DNA from: Polysphondylium violaceum
Taxonomy: Eukaryota > Evosea > Eumycetozoa > Dictyosteliales > Dictyosteliaceae
Assembly: GCA_000277445.1 (NCBI GenBank)
Contig: AJWJ01000112.1
Location: 1 to 51,867, forward strand
Length of the DNA stretch: 51,867 nt
Direction of reading: 5' to 3'
Shown here: positions 45,713 through 51,867 of the stretch, piece by piece
How positions within the stretch are numbered: position 1 is the stretch's first letter
Layout: every line of letters begins with the position of its first letter
Program-made: the position numbers and the translations under genes
Notes under the pieces: model-generated
Told to the model about the DNA's origin: nothing
Database searches by the model: none
What the model saw: only the letters and a program-made list of their open reading frames with translations

Positions 45713-46290
45713 CTATATAATATTAATACAAAGAGAGTTAGTATTGATGATGGGTCAAATAGATAGATAACACAACAACAGCAAGTGTTGGCAGCACATC
45801 TAATCTATAATCGTATCCCAATCATGATTCATCACACTCCTGGACCTCTAATGATGTGATGGGTTGACAGAGTCCACCGTAATATCACCACAGGGGCTGT
45901 GTATCACTAAAGGTATCCAATGGCCTCCCATCATAGCAGAGAGGACCAAGGAGCTATGTATTAAAAAAGATTCGATCGCAAAAGACAATCCTCTAGAGCT
46001 GCAAGAGGCATGTACTTGGGTGCAGAAAGATAGCCTTTTCAATCTCGAATCTAGTATCCCACTAGTTTGAATCTAGTATCTACGGTGTAGAGCGAGAGGG
46101 ATACCAGATAGAGGTGATGAATATGATTATAGATATCTATATCATAGAAGGATGGTGGATGTGTGCGTTCACATAGTGTGATAACAAAACAAACACGCTA
46201 GGGTATATCAACCTGTTCCAAGTACAAAGATGAGACGGTGGAGTTAAAGAGAAGAGACTGAAATCACAACACTCTTTTTTCTATACTCAC
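45713..46290 (-). other. long 5'-UTR intron of the uS8 gene
   Basis: Donor G|GTGAGT at 46290 and acceptor TTATATAG at 45713, 7 nt before the ATG. The upstream non-coding exon is about 46291-46320 (ends GCCAATCG). At 578 nt it is far longer than usual here, and its middle is much less AT-rich than other introns. It contains a direct repeat of ATACTAGATTC around 46040-46080. A GTGATGA C-box-like string occurs on the sense strand near 45835 but no matching D box was found. Ribosomal protein introns often host snoRNAs; none is proven here. Confidence 0.55.
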
Positions 46291-46320
46291 CGATTGGCAA
46301 GAGTCTCGGGAGCCCCGCAC

Positions 46321-46930
46321 GGACAAAAAAAAAAAATTGTTCAAAAAAATTCAAAAAAAAAAATAAAAAAAATGAAAATTTTGATTTGATCAGAAGTTCT
46401 GTTTTCTTTTTCTAAAGATTAGATTTTCTTTTAAATTAATTTAAAAGTTGTCTAAATTCACAGATATATTTAAATATCTAATTATTTCCATGTTTCCAAA
46501 TGCATTCTATACTTTCATATGGGTGTGAATAAAGATCCCCATTAGCACATAAAATATATTATATTTAATGGGGAATTAGACTAGTATTTGTATTATTCAA
46601 ATGCACTACACAGAAATAAAAGATATTTTCAATTACTCTTTGTACATCTTTTCTTATTTCCAATTAATTGATCCACTTTTCTTTTTTTTTTTTTTTTTTG
46701 TATTTTTTTTTCAAAGAGCAATCGTAAAAACTTCTCCTCTTCCTTTTCCGAAATCACACACATCATCTCACCACTTTTTTTTTTCTTTTTTTTTGATTTT
46801 TATTTTTATTTTGTTGTGTGTATTGGTTTCAAATGATTATGTTTAATCATTATTAATAATATATATATCATTCTTTTCATATATATATCTCTATAAATAT
46901 CTATAAATATTATATAAAATTACATATAAA
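46321..46930. other. divergent promoter region
   Basis: Lies between the uS8 5' exon and the secreted protein gene at 46931. Long A-runs next to the uS8 start and T-runs near 46690 and 46780. No gene is supported. Confidence 0.5.
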
Positions 46931-47719
46931 ATGTATCACCATCAAACAAATTCTATAAATAAAATATCTTTTTTATTTATCTTTTTTTCATTTGTATTTA
47001 TTTTAGTCAAGTAAGTGCCATTTTTTGATTTCTGTGTGTGAGTGTGTGAAAATTCAGATTTAAAACTCATCACAGATCAAGTTTAAATCTGATCGTAATA
47101 TTAAATTTAATAAAATTATACACACAGTTCATCAACTCCACAGCCTGATGAAAGTTTTAGTTCAAATGTTTTAGTTTCTACAAAAAATGGATCAGATAGT
47201 TTTTCAGTCTATGGTCAATTGTATATCAATTATCCAACAAAAAGAAAATTAAATTACGATATGTATTATGGACCCGTCACTGTCATTGATCGATGTGATC
47301 AGTCACCAATGATGCAATATACACTTGCAAATTCAACCTGTATGGAGAAAACAATAAGTAGTTCTTTTGGTAATATGTGGGAGTGGCTAGAGTCATCGGT
47401 GGATTCAGGCCCTTGTGTTAGTACATCTCAGTCTGGAAAACAATACACAGCAACTTTTTCATGGGGTATTGTAATGGGATGTTTTATTGGAGATCTTCCA
47501 TTAGAGAGAATGGTTACAATGTATCGACCATTTTCAGTACAAGTCATTACTTTTTACCAATTTAACGTAGGGCCTCCTTCAACATCTACATTCAATGTAC
47601 CTGGTGATTGTTATTCAGAAGAAGAGGAGGAAAAAGATGATTATGAATACTATAAAAACTATAAAGATTATGAAAATGAATCTGATCAAGAAGATTCAAT
47701 CATTAAAAACATTTTGTAA
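46931..47719 (+). CDS. secreted cysteine-containing protein with acidic tail, 2 exons
   Basis: Exons 46931..47010 and 47128..47719 (117-nt intron, phase 2), 223 residues. The first exon encodes a signal peptide (basic start, then ISFLFIFFSFVFILV). The mature part has five cysteines (DRCDQ, STCME, GPCVS, MGCFI, GDCYS), giving two likely disulphides and one odd Cys. The end is acidic and Tyr-rich (EEEEEKDDYEYYKNYKDY). No GPI signal or membrane helix is seen. It looks like a dictyostelid-specific secreted protein. I recognise no named family. Confidence 0.75.
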
Positions 47720-47983
47720 TATCACCAACAAACAATAACAGTACAAACCCCAACACAATATTACTATCAAAATATCATAGTAATAAATTAAATTATTTAT
47801 TCATTAAATTCATTCAAGCTAGAGTAAATCCTAGAGTTGATGAAATAACTATTTAAATCCAATTCCAAATATTACAAGATCTCTCTCTTTTTTTTTTTTC
47901 TTTATATTTTTACAGGTCAGAGGACTCAAATAAATTAGAGTAAATAAGGATATTTATAGGAGAATTAGAATACACAAAGTTTA

Positions 47984-48493
47984 TTAATTTAATGAAGCAA
48001 TGGCAGAATCATAATTTGGTTCATGAGCAATCTCTGAGACCAACTCTTGGTAAACAACTTTATTGTTTTCATCCAAAACAATAACAGCTCTAGCCAAAAG
48101 ACCGTGTAATGGACCAGTTACCAATTCGACACCATAATTCTTTTCAAATTGTTGATTATCACGGAATGTAGAGAGAACAACACAGTTTTTAATGCCTTCA
48201 GCACCACAAAAACGTGCTTGAGCAAATGGTAAATCTTTAGAGATACATAAAACGACAACTTTTTCTAAACCAGCAGCTTTTTGATTAAATTTACGAACAG
48301 ATGTACTGCAGGTTGGTGTATCAATCGATGGGAAAATATTGAGTACTTTTCTCTTTCCGGCATAGGAGTCAAGAGTGATGTCTTGGAGGTTTGGATCAAC
48401 AAGGGTAAAGCTTTTAGCTTGGTCACCAACCTTGACCTCATTGCCACCGACTTGGACTGGGGCACCTTGAAGAGTAACTGTTCTAGTAGACAT
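47984..48493 (-). CDS. tpx: thiol peroxidase, bacterial Tpx type
   Basis: 169 residues from the ATG at 48493; a longer in-frame extension to 48601 starts in AT-rich leader and is unlikely. The protein begins [15 protein letters not shown] and carries the peroxidatic Cys62 in [13 protein letters not shown] and the resolving Cys96 in ARFCGAEG, matching the Cys pair of E. coli Tpx (61 and 95). It reduces hydroperoxides using thioredoxin. Tpx is mainly a bacterial family; its presence in a single intronless gene suggests acquisition from bacteria, the food of these amoebae. No targeting sequence is evident, so cytosolic. Confidence 0.93.
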   Translation of the reverse strand: MSTRTVTLQGAPVQVGGNEVKVGDQAKSFTLVDPNLQDITLDSYAGKRKVLNIFPSIDTPTCSTSVRKFNQKAAGLEKVVVLCISKDLPFAQARFCGAEGIKNCVVLSTFRDNQQFEKNYGVELVTGPLHGLLARAVIVLDENNKVVYQELVSEIAHEPNYDSAIASLN

Positions 48494-48760
48494 TATTATT
48501 AAATGTATATGTTTATATGTATTTGTAAAATTGTAAATGAAATGATTGAATGAAAAAAAACCACAAAAGGCATTGATTAAATATTTTTTTATTTTTACCA
48601 ATTTTTCAAATTTTCAATAAATTTATTAAATTAGACCCAAAATGATGGCACACCTTCCAAATTCGATAAAATCTTCTTTTTTCTTTATTTTTTTGAATTT
48701 TTTTTTTTTGCATATTCTTTTTATTTTTTTCTTTTCGTCAAGTGTTTGATTTATACTTAT

Positions 48761-49219
48761 ATGATGAATTCGATATCAATTCAAAGAAATCTACTATCAA
48801 GAGTGCAATATGGTTTCATTGTGAACAAAACCCGATTCTATTCTTCGAGTATGTTAGAATAATGTTTTTTTCGATATCTTTTTGTTGACGATATATTCAT
48901 TTTCAATTCAATTTAATCAGGATCCAGATATGACGATTTAGAAGACATCCGACGAGCAAGAGGTAATCAACAACACCAACAACCAGAAGATGACTTGTCA
49001 AAAGAGATTATGAATAGAATCAACAGACAGAGAAAATTTGTCGTCGACTCTTTACAAAAACAAACAGCAAACAATAACAACAACAGCAGCAACCATGGTG
49101 ATATGGAAGATGACGATATCTATTCATCATACAAACCAGAGATCCAAATCAATGGTGTCGATAATCCCAAAGCCATCAAACCAGAAGATATCGTAGTTGT
49201 TAGAATGCAAGACTACTAA
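48761..49219 (+). CDS. small probable mitochondrial protein, 2 exons
   Basis: Exons 48761..48848 and 48921..49219 (72-nt intron, phase 1), 128 residues. The first 29 residues (MMNSISIQRNLLSRVQYGFI...FYSS) are basic and lack acids, like a mitochondrial presequence. The mature part is hydrophilic with a Gln/Asn-rich middle and a conserved-looking end (IKPEDIVVVRMQDY). No domain recognised. It is transcribed away from the tpx gene with 267 bp between starts, so the two share a promoter region. Confidence 0.7.
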
Positions 49220-49375
49220 TGACCACACAACATACACATACATTCTTTCTTTATTTCACACATACTCTCTATATCTACATGTACATACCAAGACAACCAC
49301 AACAATAATAATAAAATCATAGTAATGATAACATATAACATATAATACACAGCAATGATATAATGGTTTATTTAT

Positions 49376-50218
49376 TTATTTAATATACTTTCCCAAAAAC
49401 TTCTTTGCAAAATCATTTCTAGTAGTATCGTTTATAAATCTTTTCTTTGTGACTGGTTCATCTCTAGCTTGGTTTTTAAACACACCATCATCAAACCATC
49501 TATGGGTAGAGGTAAAAGATTAGTATGAGGTATTATTGTATTGGTATTGTAATAAAACTTACTTTTTCTTTGTAGAATATCCATCATCTTCATTAAATAA
49601 AGGATTGCCATTGGCTGCACGTTCTAATCTAATTCTTTCTTGTTCTTGTTCCTTTTCCATCTCTTTTCTTTTTTGTTGTTCTGCTTTCTCTCTTTTAATA
49701 TTCTCTAACTCACGCATCAACTCTTCTTCATCGTCTTCATCTGAACTATCATCTGAATCGTCAGAGTCATCGGAATCATTGGAATTGTTATCAGAGTTGT
49801 CTTGATATTGTTCGCTGTCTATGTGCTTTTTATGTTTCTTTTTTTCCTCGTCAGAGCTATCACTACTATCGTCATCGTCATCTGAACTATCTGTATCATC
49901 TGCATCTATATTCTTTTTCTTTGCAGCTGTTGATGTTGTAGTAGTTGTAGTGGTTGTTGTAGTATTTGATGATTTCAATTTCTCTTCTTCAATCAACTCA
50001 TTCTTTAGTCTGAGTAAATCTTTGTCAGTCTCTATCGAGTACTCTAGTCCCTGTTGTTTTCTTTTAACCTCTTGTGACTTGTTTTCTTTTTCTCTAAGTT
50101 GGTCCAAAAGTTTATCTTGTTTGAGTCCACTATCATCCAAATCTGCTCTACTCTTTAAAACTGTGTGTGCTGCAACAGCTTTAGATGAATATTGCCTTGA
50201 GGGAACTCTATGTGACAT
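49376..50218 (-). CDS. cwc15: spliceosome-associated protein CWC15
   Basis: Exons 50218..49563 and 49499..49376 (63-nt intron, phase 2), 259 residues. The ends match CWC15/Cwf15: SRQYSSKAVAAHT near the start, and ELENIKREKAEQQ, ANGNPLF, WFDDGVFKN, KKRFINDTTRNDFAKKFLGKYIK at the end. The middle is a long Ser/Asp/Glu and Thr-run insert typical of this organism. CWC15 belongs to the Prp19-associated complex of the active spliceosome. The conserved N-terminal lead of other CWC15 proteins (ARPTFEPARGG) is shorter here. It converges with the small gene before it. Confidence 0.92.
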
Positions 50219-51867
50219 TCTTATTATTATTGAGATATATACAATTTAATTTGGATGAAAAAATTAATGAAAAAAAAAAATAAAAAAAAAAAATTGAAAC
50301 GCTCAAAAGAAAAAAAAGGGAGGCCTCAAATTCCTCAATAGGATACACTATCTTATTGGTATGATAGTTGTAAAGTTGATAAATTATTTCCCTTTTATTT
50401 AACATATGATTATCTTTTACTTTACCTTTATCTGTTATTTTCCGATCGCGTCAGACAACCATCACTTTGTGATGACTTGATTTTACTTTTTTATCTGAAG
50501 GGTTATCAAATAAATTGTAAAGAACCACCCCACAAAAATGTGTAACCATCAACGATCTGTTTTTTTATCGCAAAATTTATTAATTTGCTGAATGATTAAT
50601 GACTATAAATACCATCCATTGATCGGTAAATCAACCCTTATGATTTTTATTTTTATTTTTTACAAAAAAAAAATTCAACAAAATGGCTTTCAAGGCCATC
50701 TTCCCAACCCAATCCCAATCGGAAAAAAAAATCTAAATAATGTTTTACAAAATCCCCAAGTCTTATTTTTCGAAAATAAAAATTTATGAGAGAGAAATAA
50801 ATGAAACACACATAATACCCACACCGGCTATTGTCTTTATGCTCCACATCACACTAATTAATAATACAATTTATAAATTATTGAGATATTCAGATATTTA
50901 TTTTATTTTTTTAATTTTAATTTATTCATAATTGGTGTTTTTGTATTGATTTCAGAGTTAAAGAAAGAATATTCCAAATTCTAATCTAAAAATAACATGC
51001 CCAACCATAACGTGGTCAAAAATTCGTTATTGGTGGGTAAATGCGGGAAAAGCTTAAAGACTGAAAACCATATTAAAATTACAAACGATTAAACCATTTG
51101 AATGCTCATTTTAAGAGCAACTCTTTGTTTCTCTTATTTCTATTCGATTTGTCATTAATAGGAAATATTCATGGAATATATTGCACTACCCTCCTTTATT
51201 ATTAAGATCGATGTAAATCTGAAAATGAATTTTTATAAAAAAAACCCCTAGATTTTCCACCATCGTTAAAAGTCGCCTAATCAACAGTTTGGGAATGGGC
51301 GTTTTTCAGAGCAAATGATCAATGGGAATGAGGAATGAGATGATATCAAACCGTTTATTTTTGTTTTACCACCCACGAACCGCCCACTCTCGCACTCCCA
51401 AAAGTATGCATATGATTGAAGAGGTCAGCACAAAAAGGGGGCAAGGCTAGATATTTTCGCAAAAAAATTTTAAAAAAAAACAATTTGATAAAAATAAAGT
51501 TTTCTACGAGAAACCATTTGATTGTTTTCAATATCTTTCAGCTCTATGCAGAACAGTCCAATTGCAAGGGGGAAAGAAGTTGGATTTTTTTAAACCCTAA
51601 TTACTCAGTGTTGTCTCTCTGTAGTGCTGTTGTTGTTGATTTTTTTATTTTTAAAAAAGGAATTTTTTTTTATTTTTTTTTTTGATCAGTATCTTGGATT
51701 GGACTCTTTGTTCATTTTATTTCTTTTTTTTTTTTTTTCTAGTGTAATTATCTATCTGCCTACCCCACGTTAAACAAATTTTTGTTTATCCAATTATTAT
51801 CATCGTATCTTTATCTTTAGAGTAAGGACCCTGTCTCTCTTTTTTTTTTTTTTTTTTTCTAATCAAT
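50219..51867. other. AT-rich region without a recognised gene
   Basis: Starts with the CWC15 promoter. Several short frames exist but none has coding character, family resemblance or splice support. Long A and T runs are frequent. The tail may be the promoter of a gene beyond the window. Confidence 0.5.

Noticed and set aside
45800-45836. C/D snoRNA from a GTGATGA string in the uS8 intron
   Set aside because: No D box at a workable distance and no terminal stem.
45848-46070. Overlapping frames on both strands (64 and 68 codons)
   Set aside because: They lie in the inferred uS8 5'-UTR intron and resemble no family; openness here follows from the lower AT content.
46601-46846. 81-codon frame rich in Phe
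   Set aside because: It reads through T-runs of a promoter region and is not a credible protein.
50592-50931. Short frames in the right-hand intergenic region
   Set aside because: Composition is that of AT-rich non-coding DNA, with no start context or homology.
1-51867. CRISPR arrays, intact mobile elements or virus-like elements
   Set aside because: No spaced direct repeats, transposase, reverse transcriptase or capsid-like frame was recognised in the window.

Overview
The window looks like a nuclear contig from a dictyostelid social amoeba. The DNA is AT-rich, introns are short (about 57-80 nt) with GTAAGT/GTATGT donors, intergenic DNA is full of T-runs, and proteins carry Asn/Gln/Thr runs. 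Gene content fits too: a RapGAP, P4-ATPase, TLDc, SprB-like surface proteins and, most tellingly, class I ncRNAs, which are known only from Dictyostelia. AT content looks less extreme than in D. discoideum, so a Cavenderia, Heterostelium or Acytostelium type species is possible, but I cannot name the species.

Layout. 0.7-4.8 kb: a large type I surface protein with one intron; a shorter paralogue lies at 19.1-20.4 kb. 4.9-5.5 kb: three small ncRNA genes of the class I type with DUSE-like promoter boxes. 6.1-9.5 kb: tRNA-Lys(TTT), a bacterial-type MarR-GNAT gene, three copies of an approximately 220-bp dispersed repeat, and tRNA-Cys(GCA). 10-15 kb: a P4-ATPase with an unusual N-terminal membrane extension. 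16-18.4 kb: FUN14 protein and Ubc13-type E2. 20.9 kb: tRNA-Lys(CTT). 21.5-22.3 kb: a decayed IPT/TIG-EGF gene. 22.9-25.6 kb: a coiled-coil protein with ubiquitin-like folds and a WASP-like acidic tail. 26.6-28.2 kb: secreted class 3 lipase. 28.5 kb: small hydrophobic-start protein. 29.3-33.3 kb: RapGAP.

34.7-43.6 kb is the most distinctive part. Six genes in a row lie on the + strand: a RING/B-box-PNP-P-loop fusion, then four members of an AIG1/GIMAP-like GTPase family (two with intact P-loops, two that look like pseudo-GTPases), then a TLDc-domain gene. The fusion resembles an NLR/TRIM-style sensor and the run reads like a locally expanded innate-immunity or membrane-defence locus; that function is inference.

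43.7-50.2 kb returns to ordinary genes: a beta-propeller protein, ribosomal protein uS8 with a long 5'-UTR intron, a secreted cysteine-containing protein, a bacterial-type thiol peroxidase, a small probable mitochondrial protein, and the splicing factor CWC15. The last 1.6 kb has no gene I can support. Exon boundaries were derived by hand from splice sites and phase and checked for frame continuity.
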